A DNA stretch of 64,000 nt from Bacillota bacterium (GTDB lineage Bacteria; Bacillota; Clostridia; Tissierellales; Peptoniphilaceae). The position numbers were made by a program, and so were the translations under genes. Positions 52,459 through 59,737 of this stretch are shown here, one piece after another (the first letter of the stretch is position 1; every line of letters starts with the position of its first letter). The stretch spans positions 62,001 through 126,000 of the forward strand of contig JAEZWM010000049.1 of NCBI GenBank assembly GCA_023443025.1. Reading direction: 5' to 3'. The notes beneath the pieces are model-generated. The model searched no databases. It saw only the letters and a program-made list of their open reading frames with translations, and was not told where the DNA came from.

Positions 52459-52481
52459 TAACATTATAATCTTAGAAGTTT

Positions 52482-52500
52482 AGCCCCTTTAATAGGGGCT
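52482..52500 (+). terminator. terminator of csp
   Basis: AGCCCCT and AGGGGCT form a 7-bp stem with a five-base loop, followed by TTTAATT. The T-run is weak, and a second hairpin follows 20 bases on. Confidence 0.75.
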
Positions 52501-52520
52501 TTAATTGTATATTGCATTAT

Positions 52521-52548
52521 AAAAAAATAGCTGAAAAGCTATTTTTTT
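52521..52548. terminator. second terminator after csp
   Basis: AAAAAAATAGCT and AGCTATTTTTTT form a stem with a GAAA loop and a long T-run. It may act from both strands. Confidence 0.75.
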
Positions 52549-52600
52549 ATTGATTATAATCTTATATACTCCTATTAAACAAATGAATATCACTAAAAGA

Positions 52601-52635
52601 AAAAGACTATAGAATAAATTATTCTACAGTCTTTT
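52601..52635 (-). terminator. terminator of the tRNA operon
   Basis: AAAAGACT, TAGAATAA on one arm and TTATTCTA, AGTCTTTT on the other form a long stem with one A/C mismatch. On the minus strand it begins 5 bases after the tRNA-Cys CCA end and is followed by a U-rich run. Confidence 0.8.
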
Positions 52636-52639
52636 ATTT

Positions 52640-52713
52640 TGGAGGCGACACCCAGATTTGAACTGGGGATAAAGGTGTTGCAGACCTCTGCCTTACCACT
52701 TGGCTATGCCGCC
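52640..52713 (-). tRNA. tRNA-Cys (GCA)
   Basis: The 74-base gene on the minus strand folds into a cloverleaf: acceptor GGCGGCA with TGTCGCC, D arm GCC/GGC, anticodon loop CTGCAAC with GCA, and T arm CCCAG/CTGGG around TTCAAAT. Discriminator T and CCA are encoded. It follows tRNA-Gly by six bases. Confidence 0.95.
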
Positions 52714-52719
52714 ACTTTA

Positions 52720-52794
52720 TGGAGCGGAAGACGAGATTCGAACTCGCGACCCTCGCCTTGGCAAGGCGATGCTCTACCACTGAGCCACTTCCGC
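52720..52794 (-). tRNA. tRNA-Gly (GCC)
   Basis: The 75-base minus-strand gene has acceptor GCGGAAG with CTTCCGC, D arm GCTC/GAGC, anticodon loop TTGCCAA with GCC, T arm GCGAG/CTCGT around TTCGAAT, discriminator T and encoded CCA. It heads a two-tRNA transcript with tRNA-Cys. Confidence 0.95.
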
Positions 52795-52864
52795 TTATTA
52801 TATTAATAGTATATCTTTTATATAGGTGAGTACCCTTTAAATAATCTTACTAAGTTAATCAATC

Positions 52865-52892
52865 TAACTTCTCACTTCTGACTTCTAACGTC
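52865..52892. repeat. four-unit heptamer repeat
   Basis: The units TAACTTC, TCACTTC, TGACTTC and TAACGTC follow each other without gaps. The pattern differs from the surrounding sequence and lies in the probable tRNA leader. Confidence 0.6.
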
Positions 52893-53035
52893 TAATTTAG
52901 CCCCTTCCGCATATTTTGCATAATTAAAATAATTTAAGTATTATGTAATTAGTCGATATAATAGGCTCCGTTTTTTCTAAAAGACAGAAGACAAAATGCT
53001 TAAAACGCAAGCAATTAATGTTAATCTGTAATGGC

Positions 53036-53065
53036 TTGCCTTATTAATATACAATAAGCTATAAT
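53036..53065 (+). promoter_or_regulatory. plus-strand promoter for the DUF6873-like gene and hisS
   Basis: TTGCCT at 53036-53041 and a perfect TATAAT at 53060-53065 are separated by 18 bases. It is interleaved with the minus-strand promoter at 53046-53074. Confidence 0.6.
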
Positions 53066-53074
53066 TTATGTCAA
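53046..53074 (-). promoter_or_regulatory. minus-strand promoter, probably for the tRNA genes
   Basis: Read on the minus strand, TTGACA (53074-53069) and TATATT (53051-53046) are 17 bases apart. Transcription would begin near 53039 and reach tRNA-Gly about 240 bases on. Confidence 0.65.
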
Positions 53075-53102
53075 GTACTTATTAAATTTGTGGTGGTTTT
53101 AT

Positions 53103-53837
53103 ATGAAGAATCCTTTTATTCCATTAAAAAAAGTTAATACTATATTAATTAGTAATAGAATAGATGAATCTTTAAAAAGTCTTTTGAAAAGTCTTGATAT
53201 TAATCTTCTTTATACAATTGATAATCCTAATTTAGCTAAACCAGTAGCTGACCATGCAGATATGAGTGTTCATCCTGTAACTGACAAACTTTTCATTGTG
53301 GATAATTCAGTTTATAGCTATTATAAAAACTTACTTGATCCTTATGGAATTGAGGTAATATCAAGTAGTACGTCCTTGACTTCGAAGTACCCTATGGATT
53401 GTCTATTAAATGTTTCAAGGATTCAAAATTATTATATTCATAATACAGTAACAGAACCATCTCTAGAAAGTCAATTAAAGTCGATGGGATTAGAGTTAAT
53501 AAAAGTTAATCAAGGCTATAGTAAGTGCTCTACATTAATACTCAATTGTGATACAATAGTAACATCGGATATAGGGATACACAAAACACTTATACAATAT
53601 AATATTAATTCCAACCTTATTCCACAGGGTAACATTGAACTGAAAGGTTATAACACTGGTTTTATTGGAGGCTGTGGCGGAATGATAAGCCCCGATACTC
53701 TTGTACTTTCCGGGGATCCACGAACATATCTTTATGGGGAAGCACTTTTTAAAATTATTTTGGATTTAGGCATTCATATTGAATATGTTAGTAATAGAAA
53801 GATTGTTGATTTTGGTAGCCTTATTATAATTGATTAA
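53103..53837 (+). CDS. DUF6873/GME-fold family conserved hypothetical protein
   Basis: The 244-residue protein belongs to a family I know from Clostridia as DUF6873, predicted to share the fold of guanidino-group-modifying enzymes. Landmarks are ILISNRIDESLKSLL, ADHADMSVHPV, LLNVSRIQNYYIHN, VNQGYSKCSTLIL, IVTSDIGIHKTL and GYNTGFIGGCGGMIS. The repeated conserved HPD/H, GYSKC and GGCGG motifs could form an active site around the Cys. ATG 53103 follows GGTGGTTT; the frame from 53088 is a longer alternative. It lies just before hisS, and both share a promoter. Function is not known. Confidence 0.8.
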   Translation: MKNPFIPLKKVNTILISNRIDESLKSLLKSLDINLLYTIDNPNLAKPVADHADMSVHPVTDKLFIVDNSVYSYYKNLLDPYGIEVISSSTSLTSKYPMDCLLNVSRIQNYYIHNTVTEPSLESQLKSMGLELIKVNQGYSKCSTLILNCDTIVTSDIGIHKTLIQYNINSNLIPQGNIELKGYNTGFIGGCGGMISPDTLVLSGDPRTYLYGEALFKIILDLGIHIEYVSNRKIVDFGSLIIID

Positions 53838-53853
53838 AAATAGGAGTGATATT

Positions 53854-55158
53854 ATGAACATTGTAAATCCATCCATACTGCCAGGTTTTATGGAACTATT
53901 ACCTGAAGACCAATTGATTTTTAATGATGTAAAAAGAATTATTGAGAAAAATTTCAAGAAATATTCTTATCTTCCAATTGATACGCCAATAATTGAGAAG
54001 ACTGAAGTTCTACTTGCTAAAGGTGGGGGAGAAACTTCTAAACAAGTTTTTCATATCGAAAGCGGATCAAGAGAAATGTCTTTAAGATTTGATTTAACAG
54101 TACCGTTAGCTAGATATGTTGCGGAGCATTATCATGAACTTGAATTTCCATTTAGAAGGTACCATATTGGTAAAGTATATCGTGGTGAAAGGAACCAGAG
54201 AGGTAGATATAAAGAGTTTTACCAATGCGATATTGATATTATTGGCGATGAGGTTTTAGATATTAGAAATGATGCAGAAATTCCCGCTGTAATATTTGAT
54301 ATTTTTAGAGAACTTAATTTTACTGATTTAAGATTCCATATAAATAACCGAAAAGTCTTAAATGGCTTTTTAAACAATTATGAAATATATGATTTTGGTG
54401 AAGTATTAAGAGCGATAGATAAAATTAGTAAAGTTAAGCCTGAGGTTATGAAGGAGATGCTATTTGAAATCCTTAATTCTAACGAGATGGTTGATAAGCT
54501 ACTTGATTTTATTTCTTTCAATGGATCAAACCAAGAAACAATTGAGTTTTTAAGAAGCTTAGAGATAAAAAATGACCTTTTTAAAGAAGGCTTGGAAGAA
54601 CTTTCAACCGTTTATGAATACATGAAATTATTCGAAATACCTGATAACAATATTAAAATTGACTTAAGTATTACTCGAGGTTTAGATTACTACACCGGAA
54701 CTGTTTATGAAACCTTTTTAAATAATTATGAATCTATAGGTAGTGTATGTTCTGGAGGAAGGTATGAGGATCTCGCTTCTAATTACACGAAAAAATCACT
54801 ACCTGGAATTGGTATAAGTATTGGTTTAACAAGGTTGTTTTATCAGCTTAAGGAGGCAAAGCTTCTTTCACTTCCTGTTCATCCTGTTTGCGATGTTTTA
54901 ATTTTACCTATGGACGGATATCATATGCAAGGGGTAGAAGTTCTTAATAAACTTAGAGAAAATGCTATAACCAGTCAAATATACTTTGAAAGCGGGAAAT
55001 TTAAGAAAAAAATGTCTTATGCTAATAAGCTTAATATACCTTTTGTAATAATTTTAGGAGAAAATGAAATAAATACAAGCACTGTTTCGCTAAAGAATAT
55101 GACAACAGGTGACCAAGAAACATTGACATTGAATGAAGCAATAGAAAAGATAAAATAA
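53854..55158 (+). CDS. hisS: histidine-tRNA ligase
   Basis: HisS attaches histidine to tRNA-His. The 434-residue class II synthetase has motif 2 in FRRYHIGKVYRGERNQRGRYKEF, the histidine A motif GLDYYTGTVYE, motif 3 GIGISIGLTRLF, and a C-terminal anticodon-binding domain. SGGRYEDL is also present. These features and the full-length C-terminal domain argue for HisS over the paralogous HisZ. ATG 53854 follows AGGAGTGAT; the frame extension to 53830 is not needed. It is not accompanied by aspS, unlike in many Firmicutes. Confidence 0.93.
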   Translation: MNIVNPSILPGFMELLPEDQLIFNDVKRIIEKNFKKYSYLPIDTPIIEKTEVLLAKGGGETSKQVFHIESGSREMSLRFDLTVPLARYVAEHYHELEFPFRRYHIGKVYRGERNQRGRYKEFYQCDIDIIGDEVLDIRNDAEIPAVIFDIFRELNFTDLRFHINNRKVLNGFLNNYEIYDFGEVLRAIDKISKVKPEVMKEMLFEILNSNEMVDKLLDFISFNGSNQETIEFLRSLEIKNDLFKEGLEELSTVYEYMKLFEIPDNNIKIDLSITRGLDYYTGTVYETFLNNYESIGSVCSGGRYEDLASNYTKKSLPGIGISIGLTRLFYQLKEAKLLSLPVHPVCDVLILPMDGYHMQGVEVLNKLRENAITSQIYFESGKFKKKMSYANKLNIPFVIILGENEINTSTVSLKNMTTGDQETLTLNEAIEKIK

Positions 55159-55172
55159 CAACTATCTATTTG

Positions 55173-55201
55173 TTGTGAATTGACTGAGTTACTGATATAA
55201 T
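55173..55201 (+). promoter_or_regulatory. promoter of efp
   Basis: TTGTGA at 55173-55178 and TATAAT at 55196-55201 are 17 bases apart, 33 bases before the efp start codon. Confidence 0.72.
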
Positions 55202-55233
55202 GTATATGACAGCAAACGCCAAGGAGGTATTAT

Positions 55234-55791
55234 ATGATTTCACCAAATGACTTTAGAAAAGGTCTTACTTTTGAGATGGATGGAGATGTATACCAAGTAA
55301 TTGATTTCCAACATGTTAAACCTGGTAAAGGAGCCGCTTTTGTTAGGGCTAAAATTAGATCAGTTATGAGTGGAGGCACAAGGGATACAACATTCAATCC
55401 TAGTGATAGATATCCTATAGCAAGAATTGAAAATAAAGAAATGCAGTACTTATATAGTGATGGTCAGATTTATTACTTTATGGACAATGAAACCTATGAG
55501 CAATTACCAATAGATAAAGAACTCGTTGAGGAAGCAATGCAGTATATTAGAGAAAATGACACTGCTACGATTAGATTTTATCAAGGTAAAGCTTTTGATG
55601 TAAGCGCACCTAACTTTGTTGAACTTGAAGTTACTGAAACTGAACCCGGAGTAAAAGGAGACACTGCTACAGGAGCTACAAAAGCCGCTACAGTGGAAAC
55701 CGGCGCAGTTTTACAAGTCCCACTATTTATCGAATCTGGCGACATAATCAAGATTGATACTCGTACTAACGAATATTTATCAAGAGCATAA
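55234..55791 (+). CDS. efp: elongation factor P
   Basis: EF-P relieves ribosome stalling at polyproline stretches. The 185-residue protein has the three beta domains of the family; the tip loop HVKPGKGAAFVRAK carries Lys32, the residue modified in other bacteria. GDTATGATKAATVETG and VPLFIESGDIIKIDTRTNEYL are the C-terminal signature. AAGGAGG precedes ATG 55234. The next gene starts 14 bases after its stop. Confidence 0.97.
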   Translation: MISPNDFRKGLTFEMDGDVYQVIDFQHVKPGKGAAFVRAKIRSVMSGGTRDTTFNPSDRYPIARIENKEMQYLYSDGQIYYFMDNETYEQLPIDKELVEEAMQYIRENDTATIRFYQGKAFDVSAPNFVELEVTETEPGVKGDTATGATKAATVETGAVLQVPLFIESGDIIKIDTRTNEYLSRA

Positions 55792-55805
55792 TAATGGAGG
55801 TTAAT

Positions 55806-56126
55806 ATGGATTATCTATATCAAAGAATTTCTTATTTAAGAGGTTTAGCTGAAGGCTTAGAGCTTGAGAGCGAATCAAAAGAAGGCAAAGTATTAGTTCA
55901 AATAATTGAAACAATGGAAGAGATGACAGAAGCTATTGAAGATCTATATGATATGCAGGATGAATTAGAGGAGTATATCACTTATGTAGATGAAGATCTA
56001 GCAGATATGGAAGATGAGATATTTGGAATCGATGAAGATTACGATGATCTTGATTTAGATGATGAATTTTATGACTTTGATGATGATATGGAATATTATG
56101 AAGTCGATAAGGACGAGGAAGAGTAA
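55806..56126 (+). CDS. CD1247 N-terminal-domain-like acidic protein
   Basis: The 106-residue protein begins MDYLYQRISYLRGLAEGLEL, with a helical N-terminal domain that I recall from Clostridioides difficile CD1247 and relatives. The later 55 residues are extremely acidic, with repeated DEDL, DDLDLDDEF and DDDMEYY. Many relatives carry a C-terminal zinc ribbon after the acidic stretch; it is absent here. ATG 55806 follows GGAGG by five bases. The function is unknown. It lies between efp and the asp23-nusB operon and ends at a terminator. Confidence 0.75.
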   Translation: MDYLYQRISYLRGLAEGLELESESKEGKVLVQIIETMEEMTEAIEDLYDMQDELEEYITYVDEDLADMEDEIFGIDEDYDDLDLDDEFYDFDDDMEYYEVDKDEEE

Positions 56127-56149
56127 ATCATTAGTAGAACATAAATTTG

Positions 56150-56174
56150 GAGGCGTTAAATCGCCTCTTTTTTT
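56150..56174 (+). terminator. terminator after the efp unit
   Basis: GAGGCG and CGCCTC form a 6-bp GC-rich stem with a six-base loop and seven T after it. Confidence 0.85.
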
Positions 56175-56195
56175 ATTCACAAATGTTATACTCAA

Positions 56196-56224
56196 TTGAA
56201 AAATTATACAAAATCTGATACAAT
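56196..56224 (+). promoter_or_regulatory. promoter of the asp23-nusB operon
   Basis: TTGAAA at 56196-56201 and TACAAT at 56219-56224 are 17 bases apart, 23 bases before the next start codon. Confidence 0.72.
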
Positions 56225-56247
56225 ATATTGAAAAGAGGAGGGTAAAT

Positions 56248-56574
56248 ATGAACAATAAAGGAACTGTTAAGATTTCAAATTTTATTATTATTAATATAGC
56301 AGGTATTGCAGCGCTTGATGTTGAAGGCGTTCATGAAGTCATAGGGTTTAATCCGGAGACTTTTTCTAATACAAAAACTTCTAATGAAAAAAATGGTATA
56401 AAAATGGATATTGTGGATAATAAAGTTCATTTAGATATATCTCTTATACTAAAAAAAGGATCTCTTATACCTCAAGTAGCAAAGAAGACTCAAGAAGCAA
56501 TAATAGATCAAGTAAATACAATGACCGGTCTTGAAGTATCCGAAGTAAATCTGTCAATCGTTGGAATGATTTAA
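56248..56574 (+). CDS. Asp23/Gls24 family envelope stress protein
   Basis: Asp23-type proteins are small proteins linked to the cell envelope and alkaline stress. The 108-residue product has the family pattern GTVKISNFIIINIAGIAAL with EGVHEV after it, then the NGIKMDIVDNKVHLDISL strands and VAKKTQEAIIDQVNTMTGLEV, ending VNLSIVGMI. In Bacillus the related yqhY lies just before nusB, as here. AGAGGAGGG precedes ATG 56248. No membrane anchor is present. Confidence 0.9.
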   Translation: MNNKGTVKISNFIIINIAGIAALDVEGVHEVIGFNPETFSNTKTSNEKNGIKMDIVDNKVHLDISLILKKGSLIPQVAKKTQEAIIDQVNTMTGLEVSEVNLSIVGMI

Positions 56575-56594
56575 TAAAAGAATGGATATAAACC

Positions 56595-57002
56595 ATGAGT
56601 AGAAAAGAAGCAAGAGAATTTGTAATGAAGTATGCATACCAAATGGATATCAATGATGAATATTCATTAAATGATTTAGAATATCTCCAAGAAGAAGAAA
56701 GAGTAACTGATCAGGACGACAAGGACTTTATAAATAATTCTCTTGAATTGTTGATATCACATGTTGAAGACATTGACGACCAAATTGAAAAGTTTCTTAA
56801 AGGGTGGACTACATCAAGGATTCCAAAAATAGATTTAGCAATCCTTCGAGTAGCAATAAATGAAATAAGTAATATCGATGATATACCTACAGGAGTCTCT
56901 ATAAATGAAGCTGTTGATATGGCAAAACGTTACTCTACTGAAGAATCCTATAGGTTTATTAATGGTGTTTTAGGCTCTTACTTTAGGTCCTTGGATAAGT
57001 AA
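56595..57002 (+). CDS. nusB: transcription antitermination protein NusB
   Basis: NusB joins NusE, NusA and NusG in rRNA transcription antitermination. The 135-residue all-helical protein starts SRKEAREFVMKYAYQMDIN and has the RNA/NusE-binding segment, RIPKIDLAILRVAINEI, PTGVSINEAVDMAKRYS and FINGVLGSYFRS. It follows the Asp23 gene and precedes xseA by one base. Confidence 0.95.
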   Translation: MSRKEAREFVMKYAYQMDINDEYSLNDLEYLQEEERVTDQDDKDFINNSLELLISHVEDIDDQIEKFLKGWTTSRIPKIDLAILRVAINEISNIDDIPTGVSINEAVDMAKRYSTEESYRFINGVLGSYFRSLDK

Positions 57003-57003
57003 T

Positions 57004-58200
57004 ATGGGAGTATCAATCACGGTAAGTCAACTTAGTAATTACATTTCTAATTTGGTCAAAAGAGATACTTTTTTATCTAATATAACCATTAGCGGAGAGG
57101 TATCAAATGCTGCCAAATCCGGGGGTAATATTTTTTTTAATTTAAAAGACGAATCCGCATCTTTGAAGTGTATAATTTTTAGAAACTATCATGATGATTT
57201 AGTAGAATTTATAGAAAATGGAAGAAAAATAGAAGCTATAGGTTCTATAACCACTTATCCTCAAGGTAGTTCGTATCAATTAATAGTAAGGGATATTACT
57301 CCTAGTGGAGAAGGAAAACTGTATCTTGATTTTGTAAAGTTAAAAAATATACTTGAAAAAGAGGGTTTATTTGATCAAGATCTAAAAAAACCTATACCTA
57401 GCATCCCATCAAAAATTGGTCTTATAACTTCATTAAATGGAGCTGCGCTTAGGGATGTATTAAATGTTATTAAGAGAAGATTTCCAATAGTTGATATATA
57501 TTTGTATACCGTATCAGTACAAGGTATCACAGCCAGTCAGGAAATAATAGACGCAATCGAGTATTTTAATGTATCAAGTGATGTTGAATTTATTGTGATC
57601 ACAAGAGGAGGAGGTTCTTTTGAGGATTTAAATGAATTTAACAATGAACTTTTAGTCAGAAAGATCCATAAGAGTAAACTTCCGATAGTATCTGCAATCG
57701 GACATCATATTGATACCACAATTACGGATTACGTATCTGATGTAGTTGCTGCGACACCAACAGAAGCCGCTGAAATTATAACACCTGATTTAAATTCATT
57801 GAAGATGGACCTAGAATTGAGATTAAAAAAATTAAGTGAATTATTTGAGCGAAATATTAATAATGAGCTAGGTCAACTTGAATTTATAAAAAGAGAATTA
57901 AAATATAGAGCACCGTATGAATACTTAAAGTATAAACAAGCCGAATTAGAAAGCATAGGTAATAAATTATTCACAAGTTTCGGTAATATTACTAAAGAGC
58001 ATTCTAATAAATTAGAATCTATTAGTATGAAACTAGCAAATTATGACATAGGTCATCTATTTGAAAGAGGCTATAGTGTAATCACTCACAATAATAAAAC
58101 TGCTAATAGTATTATAGGCATTGAAATTGATGATAAAGTTACTATTCATATGAAGGATGGTAGACTTACCTGTAATGTTGAAGCTAAGGAGCAGCTATGA
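57004..58200 (+). CDS. xseA: exodeoxyribonuclease VII large subunit
   Basis: XseA degrades single-stranded DNA with its small subunit. The 398-residue protein has an N-terminal OB fold with TISGEVSNAAKSGGNIFFNLKD (nucleic acid-binding), a catalytic core with IPSKIGLITSLNGAALRDV and FIVITRGGGSFEDLNEFN, HHIDTTITDYVSDVVAATPTEAAE, and a C-terminal coiled coil. It is full length. It overlaps xseB by 4 bases. Confidence 0.95.
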   Translation: MGVSITVSQLSNYISNLVKRDTFLSNITISGEVSNAAKSGGNIFFNLKDESASLKCIIFRNYHDDLVEFIENGRKIEAIGSITTYPQGSSYQLIVRDITPSGEGKLYLDFVKLKNILEKEGLFDQDLKKPIPSIPSKIGLITSLNGAALRDVLNVIKRRFPIVDIYLYTVSVQGITASQEIIDAIEYFNVSSDVEFIVITRGGGSFEDLNEFNNELLVRKIHKSKLPIVSAIGHHIDTTITDYVSDVVAATPTEAAEIITPDLNSLKMDLELRLKKLSELFERNINNELGQLEFIKRELKYRAPYEYLKYKQAELESIGNKLFTSFGNITKEHSNKLESISMKLANYDIGHLFERGYSVITHNNKTANSIIGIEIDDKVTIHMKDGRLTCNVEAKEQL

Positions 58201-58421
58201 AGATAGAAATAAAAGATTATGAAATCCATATGAATAGATTAATGGAGATTTTAAACAAACTAGAATCTGAAAATTTAACATTAGATGAAAATATTACACT
58301 CTATGACGAAGGAATTACTCTTTATAATTCTCTAAAAGATTTACTGAACAATGAGATTGGCAATCTTAAGATTTATAAAGATGGTAGTTTTATAAATATG
58401 GAAGGGTATGAAATTGATTAA
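58197..58421 (+). CDS. xseB: exodeoxyribonuclease VII small subunit
   Basis: The 74-residue protein is the XseB partner that binds the coiled coil of XseA. It has the typical MEILNKLESENLTLDEN, ITLYDEGITLYNSL and NEIGNLKIYK helices. It starts inside the end of xseA and overlaps ispA by 14 bases, so the operon is tightly packed. Confidence 0.92.
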   Translation: MKIEIKDYEIHMNRLMEILNKLESENLTLDENITLYDEGITLYNSLKDLLNNEIGNLKIYKDGSFINMEGYEID

Positions 58422-59259
58422 TACGTTTAAAGATATTGTAGATAATGGATTAAATGAATTATGTAATAGAATAAGCGAAGACAATGGTCTTAAAACTCCA
58501 ATAACCTATACACTAATGTCCGGTGGTAAGAGATTAAGACCAATTCTAATGTTGGCATCATACTCTATGTACAATGACAATATGGATGATGTCCTGTCCT
58601 TTGCACTGGGCCTAGAGCTAATTCATAATTATTCTCTAGTTCATGATGATCTTCCTTCTATGGACAATGATGACTATAGAAGGGGCTTTCAAACTGTTCA
58701 TAAAAAGTTTGATGAAGCTACCGCAATACTAACAGGTGATGCACTTCTAACACATGCATTTAGTATAATGCTAGAAGATACTATCAAAACAGATGATGAA
58801 AGTATACGTTATAAGAAACTAAAAGTTATGAGTCTTATAGCTGACAGAGCAGGTATTGATGGTATGATATTAGGACAAGTGATAGACATAGAAGATGGAC
58901 TTTTATCTTTGGAAGAAATTACTAATATGTACAATAGAAAAACTTCTGATTTATTTAATGCAGCAATAGCCGCAGGAGCAATCATCGGGGGAGCAGTAGA
59001 GGAAGAAATAATTGCTCTTAAAGATTTTTCATATCATTTGGGTTTAATGTTTCAGATTAGAGACGACATTATGGATTTTGATAGAGATATTCAAATAGGT
59101 AAAGTTACAATTTTAACATCACTTGGTGTTGAAGAAGGTAATTCTCTAGCTGATTATCACTATCGTGAAGCTAAAAGTTTATTGAAATACTTGCAGTCAA
59201 CTTTTAACAGAAATACAAGAAATCTAGAGACTATATTAAATTACATTATTCAAAAATAA
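58408..59259 (+). CDS. ispA: polyprenyl (farnesyl) diphosphate synthase
   Basis: IspA condenses isopentenyl diphosphate with allylic diphosphates to make farnesyl or geranylgeranyl diphosphate. The 283-residue protein has GKRLRPILML, the first Asp-rich motif LVHDDLPSMDNDDYRRG, and the second QIRDDIMDFDRD. Chain length specificity is set by residues before the first DDxxD, here SLVHD, fitting short chains, but the exact product is unclear. The gene follows xseB as in Bacillus; dxs is not found next to it. Confidence 0.93.
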   Translation: MKLINTFKDIVDNGLNELCNRISEDNGLKTPITYTLMSGGKRLRPILMLASYSMYNDNMDDVLSFALGLELIHNYSLVHDDLPSMDNDDYRRGFQTVHKKFDEATAILTGDALLTHAFSIMLEDTIKTDDESIRYKKLKVMSLIADRAGIDGMILGQVIDIEDGLLSLEEITNMYNRKTSDLFNAAIAAGAIIGGAVEEEIIALKDFSYHLGLMFQIRDDIMDFDRDIQIGKVTILTSLGVEEGNSLADYHYREAKSLLKYLQSTFNRNTRNLETILNYIIQK

Positions 59260-59283
59260 ATAATAATATTATTTGGAGGACCA

Positions 59284-59736
59284 ATGAAAAAATATACAAG
59301 ACAAAGATTAATTCTTGATTTAATCGAAGAGAACATAATCCAAACTCAAGAAGAATTATCAGAATATTTAAAAGAAAATGGTGTACGAGCAACTCAAGCA
59401 ACAATTTCAAGAGACATAAAAGAACTCAGAATTTCTAAAGTTCAAACGTCAGACGGTGATTATAGATATGCTATCATCGACACAGTACATGACTCTCTAA
59501 ACGAACGATTAGAAAAAATATTTAGATCAGCAGTTCTATCCATTAAAAGAAATGAAGATTTAATAGTTGTTAAAACAATATCCAACACTGCTACTGTCTG
59601 TGGTTTAGCTATAACAAATGCTAAATTAAAAGGTATTACAGGGATAATAACCGGAAATGACACTATTTTTATAGCTGTAGATGATAAAACACAAATAGAT
59701 AATATTATTGATTCTATAAAATCAATAGTGAAGTAA
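59284..59736 (+). CDS. argR: arginine repressor ArgR/AhrC
   Basis: ArgR is a transcription factor that binds arginine and DNA. The 150-residue protein has an N-terminal winged helix with TRQRLILDLIEENI and ATQATISRDIKEL, a hinge, and a C-terminal hexamer domain with GITGIITGNDTIFIAVDD that carries the arginine-binding Asp-Asp region. GGAGG precedes ATG 59284. The order argR-recN is the Firmicute one. No arginine biosynthetic genes are in this window. Confidence 0.95.
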   Translation: MKKYTRQRLILDLIEENIIQTQEELSEYLKENGVRATQATISRDIKELRISKVQTSDGDYRYAIIDTVHDSLNERLEKIFRSAVLSIKRNEDLIVVKTISNTATVCGLAITNAKLKGITGIITGNDTIFIAVDDKTQIDNIIDSIKSIVK

Positions 59737-59737
59737 A

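Larger units (their letters stand above)
52796..53102. other. intergenic region upstream of the tRNA genes
   Basis: About 300 bases without a gene. It holds a heptamer repeat (52865-52892), a short tRNA-Gly-like remnant near 52896-52910, and a pair of overlapping opposed promoters (53036-53074). A GCAAGC/GCTTGC inverted repeat lies at about 53007-53039. I see no reading frame with a ribosome site. Confidence 0.6.

Noticed and set aside
52865..52892. Possible CRISPR-like repeat
   Set aside because: The units are only seven bases, contiguous and without spacers.
53854..55158. HisZ (regulatory subunit of ATP phosphoribosyltransferase)
   Set aside because: The protein has intact histidine-binding motifs and a C-terminal anticodon domain, and no his operon is adjacent.
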